Part shown: positions 41,234-54,069 of the stretch, piece after piece
How positions within the stretch are numbered: the stretch's first letter is position 1
Layout: the number at the start of each line of letters is the position of its first letter
Made by a program: the position numbers and the translations under genes
Notes under the pieces: generated by a model
The model's input: only the letters and a program-made list of their open reading frames with translations
The model's database searches: none
What the model was told of the DNA's origin: nothing
Assembly (NCBI RefSeq): GCF_910591885.1
Contig: NW_025963556.1
Location: 682,001 to 746,000, forward strand
Reading direction: 5' to 3'
Length of the DNA stretch: 64,000 nucleotides
Source of the DNA: Bombus terrestris
Taxonomy: Eukaryota; Arthropoda; Insecta; Hymenoptera; Apidae

Positions 41234-42718
41234 GACGTCATGTAGTATTTCGTTTTAACGTACAACGTTATATAGAATTACGATATAACGCACAACGTTA
41301 TGTCGTATTACGTTATAACTTATCATGTCATGTAGTATTACGTTATAACGTATGACTTTATGTAGTATTACGTTATTACGAATAACGTTATATTGTGTAA
41401 CTTTATAACGTATGACCTTATGTTGTATTACGTTATAACGTATAAAGACATGTAGTATTACGTTATAACGTATGACGTCATGTGGTATTACGTTATTACG
41501 AATATCGTAATATTGTGTTACTTTATGACGTATGACGTCATGTAATATTGCTTTATGACGTATGACGTCATGTAGTATTTCCTTATAACGTATGACGTTA
41601 TGTAGTATTACGATATAACGTATGACGTTATGCAGTACTACGATATAACGTATGACGTTATGCAGTACTACGTTATAACGTATGACTTTATGTAGTGTTA
41701 CGTTATAACGTATGACGTTATGTATTAGTACGATATAACGTATGACGTTATGCAGTATGAGGTTATATCGTATGACGTCATGTAGTTTTGCGTTATAACG
41801 TATGACGTCATGTAGTATTAGGTTATAACGTATGCCGTCATGTAGTATTACGTTATAACATATGACGTCATGTAGTAATACGATATAACGTACAACGTTA
41901 TATAGAATTACGATATAACGCACAACGTTATGTCGTATTACGTTATAACGTATCATGTCATGTAGTATTACGTTATTACGAATAACGTTATATTGTGTTA
42001 CCTTATAACGTGTGACCTTTTGTTGTATTACGTTATAACGTATAAAGGCATGTAGTATTACGTTGTAACGTATGACGTCATGTAGTATTACTTTATGACG
42101 TATGACGTCATGTAGTATTATGTTATAACATATGCCGTCATGTAGTATTACGTTATAACATATGACGTCATGTAATATTACGATATAACGTACAGCGTTA
42201 TATAGAATTACGATATAACGCACAACGTTATGTCGTATTACGTTATACCGTATGACGTTATATTGTGTTACTTTATGACGTATGACGTCATGTAGTATTA
42301 CTTTATGACGTATGACGTCATGTAGTATTACTTTATGACGTATGACGTTATGCAGTATTACGATATAACGTATGACGTTATGCGGTATTAGGTTATAACT
42401 TATGACGTTATGGAGTATTACGTTATAACGTATGACGTCATGTGGTATTACGTTATTACGAATAACGTTATATTATGTTACGTCATGTAGTATTACTTTA
42501 TGACGTATGACGTCATGTAGTATTACTTTATGACGTATGACGTCATGTAGTATTACTTTATGACGTATGACGTTATGCAGTATTACGATATAACGTATGA
42601 CGTTATGCAGTATTACGATATAACGTATGACGTTATGCAGTATTAGGTTATAACGTATGACGTCATGTAGTATTACTTTATGACGTATGACGTCATGTAG
42701 TATTACTTTATGACGTAT
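41234..42718. repeat. HOR unit 23: A-alpha/beta fusion, C (1,485 bp)
   Basis: It matches unit 21 in every module. The fusion monomer is at 41504-41533 and C at 42465-42479. The conceptual minus-strand translations of the two units read as identical over 322 residues, so the duplication is recent or strongly homogenised. Confidence 0.93.
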
Positions 42719-44352
42719 GACGTCATGTAGTATTTCGTTTTAACGTACAACGTTATATAGAATTACGATATAACGCACAACGTTATGTCGTATTACGTTA
42801 TAACTTATCATGTCATGTAGTATTACGTTATAACGTATGACGTTATGTAGTATTACGTTATTACGAATAACGTTATATTGTGTAACTTTATAACGCATGA
42901 CCTTATGTTGTATTACGTTATAACGTATAAAGACATGTAGTATTACGTTATAACGTATGACGTCATGTGGTATTACGTTATTACGAATATCGTAATATTG
43001 TATTACTTTATGACGTATGACGTCATGTAGTATTACTATATGACGTATGACGTCATGTAGTATTACTATATGACGTATGACGTCATGTAGTATTACTATA
43101 TGACGTATGACGTCATGTAGTATTACTATATGACGTATGACGTCATGTAGTATTACTATATGACGTATGACGTCATGTAGTATTAATATATGACGTATGA
43201 CGTCATGTAGTATTAGGTTATAACGTATGAAGTTATGTATTATTACGATATAACGTATGACGTTAAGCAGTATTAGGTTATAACGTATGACGTTATGTAG
43301 TATTAGGTTATAACGTATGGCGTTATGTAGTATTACGATATAACGTATGACGTTATGCAGTACTACGTTATAACGTATGACGTTATGTAGTGTTACGTTA
43401 TAATGTATGACGTTATGTAGCATTACGGTATTTCGAACAACGTTGTATTGTGTTACTTTATAACGTATGACGTTATGTAGTGTTACGTTATAACGTATGA
43501 CGCCGTGTAGTATTACGTTATAAGTATAACATTATGTAGTATCACGTTATAGCGTATGACGTCATGTAGTATTACGTTATTACGAATATCGTAATATTGT
43601 GTTACTTTATGACGTATGACGTCATGTAATATTGCTTTATGACGTATGACGTCATGTAGTATTTCCTTATAACGTATGACGTTATGTAGTATTACGATAT
43701 AACGTATGACGTCATGTAGTATTACTTTATGACGTATGACGTCATGTAGTATTACTTTATGACGTATGACGTCATGTAGTATTACTTTATGACTTATGAC
43801 GTCATGTAGTATTACTTTATGACGTATGACGTCATGTAGTATTACTTTATGACGTCTGACGTCATGTAGTATTACTTTATGACGTATGACGTCATGTAGT
43901 ATTTCGTTATAACGTATGACGTTATGCAGTATTACGATATAACGTATGACGTTATGCGGTATTAGGTTATAACGTATGACGTTATGGAGTATTACGTTAT
44001 AACGTATGACGTCATGTGGTATTACGTTATTACGAATAACGTTATATTATGTTACGTCATGTAGTATTACTTTATGACGTATGACGTCATGTAGTATTAC
44101 TTTATGACGCATGACGTCATGTAGTATTACTTTATGACGTATGACGTCATGTAGTATTACTTTATGACGTATGACGTCATGTAGTATTACTTTATGACGT
44201 ATGACGTCATGTAGTATTTCGTTATAACGTATGACGTTATGCAGTATTACGATATAACGTATGACGTTATGCAGTATTAGGTTATAACGTATTACGTCAT
44301 GTAGTATTACTTTATGACGTATGACGTCATGTAGTATTACTTTATGACGTAT
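42719..44352. repeat. HOR unit 24: A-alpha-B-gamma-C (1,634 bp)
   Basis: The CTATATG run at 43019-43198 has six copies, the last reading AATATATG as in unit 22. B is at 43499-43527 and C at 44039-44053. A private TAACGCATG lies near 42893 and a GACGTCTGACG near 43852. A TATTACGTC variant near 44291 is shared with units 26 and 30. Confidence 0.92.
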
Positions 44353-46031
44353 GACGTCATGTAGTATTTCGTTTTAACGTACAACGTTATATAGAATTAC
44401 GATATAACGCACAACGTTATGTCGTATTACGTTATAACTTATCATGTCATGTAGTATTACGTTATAACGTATGACTTTATGTAGTATTACGTTATTACGA
44501 ATAACGTTATATTGTGTAACTTTATAACGTATGACCTTATGTTGTATTGCGTTATAACGTATAAAGACATGTAGTATTACGTTATAACGTATGACGTCAT
44601 GTGGTATTACGTTATTACGAATATCGTAATATTGTATTACTTTATGACGTATGACGTCATGTAGTATTACTATATGACGTATGACGTCATGTAGTATTAC
44701 TATATGACGTATGACGTCATGTAGTATTAGGTTATAACGTATGAAGTTATGTATTATTACGATATAACGTATGACGTTAAGCAGTATTAGGTTATAACGT
44801 ATGACGTTATGTAGTATTAGGTTATAACGTATGGCGTTATGTAGTATTACGATATAACGTATGACGTTATGCAGTACTACGTTATAACGTATGACGTTAT
44901 GTAGTGTTACGTTATAATGTATGACGTTATGTAGCATTACGGTATTTCGAACAACGTTGTATTGTGTTACTTTATAACGTATGACGTTATGTAGTGTTAC
45001 GTTATAACGTATGACGCCGTGTAGTATTACGTTATAAGTATAACATTATGTAGTATCACGTTATAGCGTATGACGTCATGTAGTATTACGTTATTACGAA
45101 TATCGTAATATTGTGTTACTTTATGACGTATGACGTCATGTAATATTGCTTTATGACGTATGACGTCATGTAGTATTTCCTTATAACGTATGACGTTATG
45201 TAGTATTACGATATAACGTATGACGTTATGCAGTACTACGTTATAACGTATGACGTTATGTAGTGTTACGTTATAACGTATGACGTTATGTATTAGTACG
45301 ATATAACGTATGACGTTATGCAGTATGAGGTTATAACGTATGACGTCATGTAGTTTTGCGTTATAACGTATGACGTCATGTAGTATTAGGTTATAACGTA
45401 TGCCGTCATGTAGTATTACGTTATAACATATGACGTCATGTAGTAATACGATATAACGTACAACGTTATATAGAATTACGATATAACGCACAACGTTATG
45501 TCGTATTACGTTATAACGTATCATGTCATGTAGTATTACGTTATTACGAATAACGTTATATTGTGTTACCTTATAACGTGTGACCTTTTGTTGTATTACG
45601 TTATAACGTATAAAGACATGTAGTATTACGTTGTAACGTATGACGTCATGTAGTATTACTTTATGACGTATGACGTCATGTAATATTGCTTTATGACGTA
45701 TGACGTCATGTAGTATTTCCTTATAACGTATGACTTTATGTAGTGTTACGTTATAACGTATGACGTTATGCAGTATTACGATATAACGTATGACGTTATG
45801 CAGTATTAGGTTATAACGTATGACGTCATGTAGTATTACTTTATGACGTATGACGTCATGAAGTATTACTTTATGACGTATGACGTCATGTAGTATTTCG
45901 TTATAACGTATGACGTTATGCAGTATTACGATATAACGTATGACGTTATGCAGTATTAGGTTATAACGTATGACGTCATGTAGTATTACTTTATGACGTA
46001 TGACGTCATGTAGTATTACTTTATGACGTAT
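44353..46031. repeat. HOR unit 25: A-alpha-B-short beta (1,679 bp)
   Basis: The CTATATG run at 44653-44712 has two copies. A GTATTGCG variant near 44545 is shared with units 27 and 31. B is at 45013-45041. After one beta core, a second TTCCTTATAACG monomer is followed at once by GACTTTATGTAG (near 45734) and triads. This deletion junction recurs in unit 28. There is no C. Confidence 0.9.
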
Positions 46032-47606
46032 GACGTCATGTAGTATTTCGTTTTAACGTACAACGTTATATAGAATTACGATATAACGCACAACGTTATG
46101 TCGTATTACGTTATAACTTATCATGTCATGTAGTATTACGTTATAACGTATGACTTTATGTAGTATTACGTTATTACGAATAACGTTATATTGTGTAACT
46201 TTATAACGTATGACCTTATGTTGTATTACGTTATAACGTATAAAGACATGTAGTATTACGTTATAACGTATGACGTCATGTGGTATTACGTTATTACGAA
46301 TATCGTAATATTGTGTTACTTTATGACGTATGACGTCATGTAATATTGCTTTATGACGTATGACGTCATGTAGTATTTCCTTATAACGTATGACGTTATG
46401 TAGTATTACGATATAACGTATGACGTTATGTATTAGTACGATATAACGTATGACGTTATGCAGTACTACGTTATAACGTATGACTTTATGTAGTGTTACG
46501 TTATAACGTATGACGTTATGTATTAGTACGATATAACGTATGACGTTATGCAGTATGAGGTTATATCGTATGACGTCATGTAGTTTTGCGTTATAACGTA
46601 TGACGTCATGTAGTATTAGGTTATAACGTATGCCGTCATGTAGTATTACGTTATAACATATGACGTCATGTAGTAATACGATATAACGTACAACGTTATA
46701 TAGAATTACGATATAACGCACAACGTTATGTCGTATTACGTTATAACGTATCATGTCATGTAGTATTACGTTATTACGAATAACGTTATATTGTGTTACC
46801 TTATAACGTGTGACCTTTTGTTGTATTACGTTATAACGTATAAAGGCATGTAGTATTACGTTGTAACGTATGACGTCATGTAGTATTACTTTATGACGTA
46901 TGACGTCATGTAGTATTATGTTATAACATATGCCGTCATGTAGTATTACGTTATAACATATGACGTCATGTAATATTACGATATAACGTACAGCGTTATA
47001 TAGAATTACGATATAACGCACAACGTTATGTCGTATTACGTTATACCGTATGACGTTATATTGTGTTACTTTATGACGTATGACGTCATGTAGTATTACT
47101 TTATGACGTATGACGTCATGTAGTATTACTTTATGACGTATGACGTTATGCAGTATTACGATATAACGTATGACGTTATGCGGTATTAGGTTATAACTTA
47201 TGACGTTATGGAGTATTACGTTATAACGTATGACGTCATGTGGTATTACGTTATTACGAATAACGTTATATTATGTTACGTCATGTAGTATTACTTTATG
47301 ACGTATGACGTCATGTAGTATTACTTTATGACGTATGACGTCATGTAGTATTACTTTATGACGTATGACGTCATGTAGTATTACTTTATGACGTATGACG
47401 TCATGTAGTATTACTTTATGACGTATGACGTCATGTAGTATTACTTTATGACGTATGACGTCATGTAGTATTTCGTTATAACGTATGACGTTATGCAGTA
47501 TTACGATATAACGTATGACGTTATGCAGTATTAGGTTATAACGTATTACGTCATGTAGTATTACTTTATGACGTATGACGTCATGTAGTATTACTTTATG
47601 ACGTAT
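46032..47606. repeat. HOR unit 26: A-alpha/beta fusion, C (1,575 bp)
   Basis: The fusion monomer is at 46302-46331. A TTAGTACG monomer near 46432 stands where units 21, 23 and 29 have GCAGTACTACGATAT, a sign of local exchange with the neighbouring beta monomers. C is at 47263-47277. The TATTACGTC variant lies near 47545. Confidence 0.9.
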
Positions 47607-50035
47607 GACGTCATGTAGTATTTCGTTTTAACGTACAACGTTATATAGAATTACGATATAACGCACAACGTTATGTCGTATTACGTTATAACTTATCATG
47701 TCATGTAGTATTACGTTATAACGTATGACTTTATGTAGTATTACGTTATTACGAATAACGTTATATTGTGTAACTTTATAACGTATGACCTTATGTTGTA
47801 TTGCGTTATAACGTATAAAGACATGTAGTATTACGTTATAACGTATGACGTCATGTGGTATTACGTTATTACGAATATCGTAATATTGTATTACTTTATG
47901 ACGTATGACGTCATGTAGTATTACTATATGACGTATGACGTCATGTAGTATTACTATATGACGTATGACGTCATGTAGTATTAGGTTATAACGTATGAAG
48001 TTATGTATTATTACGATATAACGTATGACGTTAAGCAGTATTAGGTTATAACGTATGACGTTATGTAGTATTAGGTTATAACGTATGGCGTTATGTAGTA
48101 TTACGATATAACGTATGACGTTATGCAGTACTACGTTATAACGTATGACGTTATGTAGTGTTACGTTATAATGTATGACGTTATGTAGCATTACGGTATT
48201 TCGAACAACGTTGTATTGTGTTACTTTATAACGTATGACGTTATGTAGTGTTACGTTATAACGTATGACGCCGTGTAGTATTACGTTATAAGTATAACAT
48301 TATGTAGTATCACGTTATAGCGTATGACGTCATGTAGTATTACGTTATTACGAATATCGTAATATTGTGTTACTTTATGACGTATGACGTCATGTAATAT
48401 TGCTTTATGACGTATGACGTCATGTAGTATTTCCTTATAACGTATGACGTTATGTAGTATTACGATATAACGTATGACGTTATGCAGTACTACGTTATAA
48501 CGTATGACTTTATATAGTGTTACGTTATAACGTATGACGTTATGTATTAGTACGATATAACGTATGACGTTATGCAGTATGAGGTTATAACGTATGACGT
48601 CATGTAGTTTTGCGTTATAACGTATGACGTCATGTAGTATTAGGTTATAACGTATGCCGTCATGTAGTATTACGTTATAACATATGACGTCATGTAGTAA
48701 TACGATATAACGTACAACGTTATATAGAATTACGATATAACGCACAACGTTATGTCGTATTGCGTTATAACGTATCATGTCATGTAGTATTACGTTATTA
48801 CGAATAACGTTATATTGTGTTACCTTATAACGTGTGACCTTTTGTTGTATTACGTTATAACGTATAAAGGCATGTAGTATTACGTTGTAACGTATGACGT
48901 CATGTAGTATTACTTTATGACGTATGACGTCATGTAGTATTATGTTATAACATATGCCGTCATGTAGTATTACGTTATAACATATGACGTCATGTAATAT
49001 TACGATATAACGTACAGCGTTATATAGAATTACGATATAACGCACAACGTTATGTCGTATTACGTTATACCGTATGACGTTATATTGTGTTACTTTATGA
49101 CGTATGACGTCATGTAGTATTACTTTATGACGTATGCCGTCATGTAGTATTACGTTATAACATATGACGTCATGTAGTAATACGATATAACGTACAACGT
49201 TATATAGAATTACGATATAACGCACAACGTTATGTCGTATTACGTTATAACGTATCATGTCATGTAGTATTACGTTATAACGAATGACGTTATGGAGTAT
49301 TACGTTATAACGTATGACGCCATGTGGTATTACGTTATTACGAGTAACGTTATATTATGTTACTTTATGACATATGACGTCATGTAGTATTACTTTATGA
49401 CGTATGACGTCACGTAGGATTACTTTATGACGTATGACGTCATGTAGTATTACTTTATGACGTATGACGTCATGTAGTATTACTTCATGACGTATGACGT
49501 CATGTAGTATTTCGTTATAACGTATGACGTTATGCAGTATTACGATATAACGTATGACGTTATGGAGTATTACGTTATTACGTATGACGTCATGTGGTAT
49601 TACGTTATTACGAATAACGTTATATTGTGTTATTTTATAACGTATGACCTTATGTTGTATTACGTTATAACGTATAAAGGCATGTAGTATTACGTTGTTA
49701 CGTACGGCGTCATGTAGAATTACGTTATAACGTATTCCGTCATGTAGTATTACGTTATAACATATGACGTCATGTAGTATTACGATATAACGTACAACGT
49801 TATATAGAATTACGATATAACGCACAACGTTATGTCGTATTACGTTATAACTTATCATGTCATGTAGTATTACGTTATAACGTATGACTTTATGTAGTAT
49901 TACGTTATTACGAATAACGTTATATTGTGTAACTTTATAACGTATGACCTTACGTTGTATTACGTTATAACGTATGACGTCATGTAGTATTACTTTATGA
50001 CGTATGACGTCATGTAGTATTACTTTATGACGTAT
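47607..50035. repeat. HOR unit 27: A-alpha-B-beta-delta (2,429 bp)
   Basis: The CTATATG run at 47907-47966 has two copies. The GTATTGCG variant lies near 47800. B is at 48267-48295 and delta at 49346-49975. After delta only two ACTTTATG monomers separate it from the next A, so the triad segment present in units 10 and 16 is missing. Confidence 0.92.
49346..49975. repeat. delta segment, short form (unit 27)
   Basis: It shares the variants of the unit 10 and 16 copies. One difference is GACTTTATGTAG near 49,885, where those copies have GACGTTATGTAG. Confidence 0.92.
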
Positions 50036-51744
50036 GACGTCATGTAGTATTTCGTTTTAACGTACAACGTTATATAGAATTACGATATAACGCACAACGT
50101 TATGTCGTATTACGTTATAACTTATCATGTCATGTAGTATTACGTTATAACGTATGACGTTATGTAGTATTACGTTATTACGAATAACGTTATATTGTGT
50201 AACTTTATAACGTATGACCTTATGTTGTATTACGTTATAACGTATAAAGACATGTAGTATTACGTTATAACGTATGACGTCATGTGGTATTACGTTATTA
50301 CGAATATCGTAATATTGTATTACTTTATGACGTATGACGTCATGTAGTATTACTATATGACGTATGACGTCATGTAGTATTACTATATGACGTATGACGT
50401 CATGTAGTATTACTATATGACGTATGACGTCATGTAGTATTACTATATGACGTATGACGTCATGTAGTATTAGGTTATAACGTATGAAGTTATGTATTAT
50501 TACGATATAACGTATGACGTTAAGCAGTATTAGGTTATAACGTATGACGTTATGTAGTATTAGGTTATAACGTATGGCGTTATGTAGTATTACGATATAA
50601 CGTATGACGTTATGCAGTACTACGTTATAACGTATGACGTTATGTAGTGTTACGTTATAATGTATGACGTTATGTAGCATTACGGTATTTCGAACAACGT
50701 TGTATTGTGTTACTTTATAACGTATGACGCCGTGTAGTATTACGTTATAAGTATAACATTATGTAGTATCACGTTATAGCGTATGACGTCATGTAGTATT
50801 ACGTTATTACGAATATCGTAATATTGTGTTACTTTATGACGTATGACGTCATGTAATATTGCTTTATGACGTATGACGTCATGTAGTATTTCCTTATAAC
50901 GTATGACGTTATGTAGTATTACGATATAACGTATGACGTTATGCAGTACTACGTTATAACGTATGACGTTATGTAGTGTTACGTTATAACGTATGACGTT
51001 ATGTATTAGTACGATATAACGTATGACGTTATGCAGTATGAGGTTATAACGTATGACGTCATGTAGTTTTGCGTTATAACGTATGACGTCATGTAGTATT
51101 AGGTTATAACGTATGCCGTCATGTAGTATTACGTTATAACATATGACGTCATGTAGTAATACGATATAACGTACAACGTTATATAGAATTACGATATAAC
51201 GCACAACGTTATGTCGTATTACGTTATAACGTATCATGTCATGTAGTATTACGTTATTACGAATAACGTTATATTGTGTTACCTTATAACGTGTGACCTT
51301 TTGTTGTATTACGTTATAACGTATAAAGACATGTAGTATTACGTTGTAACGTATGACGTCATGTAGTATTACTTTATGACGTATGACGTCATGTAATATT
51401 GCTTTATGACGTATGACGTCATGTAGTATTTCCTTATAACGTATGACTTTATGTAGTGTTACGTTATAACGTATGACGTTATGCAGTATTACGACATAAC
51501 GTATGACGTTATGCAGTATTAGGTTATAACGTATGACGTCATGTAGTATTACTTTATGACGTATGACGTCATGAAGTATTACTTTATGACGTATGACGTC
51601 ATGTAGTATTTCGTTATAACGTATGACGTTATGCAGTATTACGATATAACGTATGACGTTATGCAGTATTAGGTTATAACGTATGACGTCATGTAGTATT
51701 ACTTTATGACGTATGACGTCATGTAGTATTACTTTATGACGTAT
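50036..51744. repeat. HOR unit 28: A-alpha-B-short beta (1,709 bp)
   Basis: The CTATATG run at 50336-50455 has four copies. One monomer is missing between the TTTCGAACAACG monomer and B (50726-50754). The TTCCTTATAACG to GACTTTATGTAG junction near 51431-51450 matches unit 25. A private ACGACATAACG lies near 51491. There is no C. Confidence 0.9.
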
Positions 51745-53379
51745 GACGTCATGTAGTATTTCGTTTTAACGTACAACGTTATATAGAATTACGATATAAC
51801 GCACAACGTTATGTCGTATTACGTTATAACTTATCATGTCATGTAGTATTACGTTATAACGTATGACTTTATGTAGTATTACGTTATTACGAATAACGTT
51901 ATATTGTGTAACTTTATAACGTATGACCTTATGTTGTATTACGTTATAACGTATAAAGACATGTAGTATTACGTTATAACGTATGACGTCATGTGGTATT
52001 ACGTTATTACGAATATCGTAATATTGTGTTACTTTATGACGTATGACGTCATGTAATATTGCTTTATGACGTATGACGTCATGTAGTATTTCCTTATAAC
52101 GTATGACGTTATGTAGTATTACGATATAACGTATGACGTTATGCAGTACTACGATATAACGTATGACGTTATGCAGTACTACGTTATAACGTATGACTTT
52201 ATGTAGTGTTACGTTATAACGTATGACGTTATGTATTAGTACGATATAACGTATGACGTTATGCAGTATGAGGTTATATCGTATGACGTCATGTAGTTTT
52301 GCGTTATAACGTATGACGTCATGTAGTATTAGGTTATAACGTATGCCGTCATGTAGTATTACTTTATGACGTATGACGTCATGTAGTATTACTTTATGAC
52401 GTATGACGTCATGTAGTATTACTTTATGACGTATGACGTCATGTAGTAATACGATATAACGTACAACGTTATATAGAATTACGATATAACGCACAACGTT
52501 ATGTCGTATTACGTTATAACGTATCATGTCATGTAGTATTACGTTATTACGAATAACGTTATATTGTGTTACCTTATAACGTGTGACCTTTTGTTGTATT
52601 ACGTTATAACGTATAAAGGCATGTAGTATTACGTTGTAACGTATGACGTCATGTAGTATTACTTTATGACGTATGACGTCATGTAGTATTATGTTATAAC
52701 ATATGCCGTCATGTAGTATTACGTTATAACATATGACGTCATGTAATATTACGATATAACGTACAGCGTTATATAGAATTACGATATAACGCACAACGTT
52801 ATGTCGTATTACGTTATACCGTATGACGTTATATTGTGTTACTTTATGACGTATGACGTCATGTAGTATTACTTTATGACGTATGACGTCATGTAGTATT
52901 ACTTTATGACGTATGACGTTATGCAGTATTACGATATAACGTATGACGTTATGCGGTATTAGGTTATAACTTATGACGTTATGGAGTATTACGTTATAAC
53001 GTATGACGTCATGTGGTATTACGTTATTACGAATAACGTTATATTATGTTACGTCATGTAGTATTACTTTATGACGTATGACGTCATGTAGTATTACTTT
53101 ATGACGTATGACGTCATGTAGTATTACTTTATGACGTATGACGTCATGTAGTATTACTTTATGACGTATGACGTCATGTAGTATTACTTTATGACGTATG
53201 ACGTCATGTAGTATTACTTTATGACGTATGACGTCATGTAGTATTTCTTTATAACGTATGACGTTATGCAGTATTACGATATAACGTATGACGTTATGCA
53301 GTATTAGGTTATAACGTATGACGTCATGTAGTATTACTTTATGACGTATGGCGTCATGTAGTATTACTTTATGACGTAT
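51745..53379. repeat. HOR unit 29: A-alpha/beta fusion with replaced monomer, C (1,635 bp)
   Basis: The fusion monomer is at 52015-52044. Within beta, at 52345-52434, three ACTTTATG-type monomers stand where the related units have one GTTATAACATATG monomer. C is at 53036-53050. A private GGCGTCATG lies near 53350. Confidence 0.91.
52345..52434. repeat. Three-for-one monomer replacement in beta (unit 29)
   Basis: Three ACTTTATG monomers occupy the place of one GCCGTCATG...ACATAT monomer, adding 60 bp relative to units 21, 23 and 26. The first keeps the GCCGTCATG start, so the exchange point lies inside that monomer. Confidence 0.9.
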
Positions 53380-54069
53380 GACGTCATGTAGTATTTCGTT
53401 TTAACGTACAACGTTATATAGAATTACGATATAACGCACAACGTTATGTCGTATTACGTTATAACTTATCATGTCATGTAGTATTACGTTATAACGTATG
53501 ACGTTATGTAGTATTACGTTATTACGAATAACGTTATATTGTGTAACTTTATAACGTATGACCTTATGTTGTATTACGTTATAACGTATAAAGACATGTA
53601 GTATTACGTTATAACGTATGACGTCATGTGGTATTACGTTATTACGAATATCGTAATATTGTATTACTTTATGACGTATGACGTCATGTAGTATTACTAT
53701 ATGACGTATGACGTCATGTAGTATTACTATATGACGTATGACGTCATGTAGTATTACTATATGACGTATGACGTCATGTAGTATTACTTTATGACGTATG
53801 ACGTCATGTAGTATTACTTTATGACGTATGACGTCATGTAGTATTACTTTATGACGTATGACGTCATGTAGTATTACTTTATGACGTATGACGTCATGTA
53901 GTATTACTTTATGACGTATGACGTCATGTAGTATTTCGTTATAACGTATGACGTTATGCAGTATTACGATATAACGTATGACGTTATGCAGTATTAGGTT
54001 ATAACGTATTACGTCATGTAGTATTACTTTATGACGTATGACGTCATGTAGTATTACTTTATGACGTAT
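53380..54069. repeat. HOR unit 30: truncated A-alpha (690 bp)
   Basis: This is the shortest unit, with exactly 23 slots and neither B nor C. The CTATATG run at 53680-53769 has three copies and then passes directly into five ACTTTATG monomers, a triad and the TATTACGTC marker (near 54008). The second half of alpha, B and gamma are deleted. Confidence 0.92.

Larger units (their letters stand above)
38340..43850. repeat. Tandem duplication with 2,894-bp step (units 21-22 and 23-24)
   Basis: Units 21 and 22 are repeated as units 23 and 24 at an offset of 2,894 bp. Shared rare variants include the AATATATG last copy of the CTATATG run and the GACTTATG marker in gamma. The copies diverge in gamma, where unit 24 continues to a C and unit 22 turns into a second triad. 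Confidence 0.9.
45013..53050. repeat. Dispersed duplication with 5,713-bp step (units 25-26 and 28-29)
   Basis: B of unit 25 to C of unit 26 (45013-47277) corresponds to B of unit 28 to C of unit 29 (50726-53050) at an offset of 5,713 bp, until the replaced monomers in unit 29 add 60 bp. The unusual TTCCTTATAACG to GACTTTATGTAG junction and the GTCATGAAG variant are shared. Unit 27 lies between the two copies. Confidence 0.9.
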
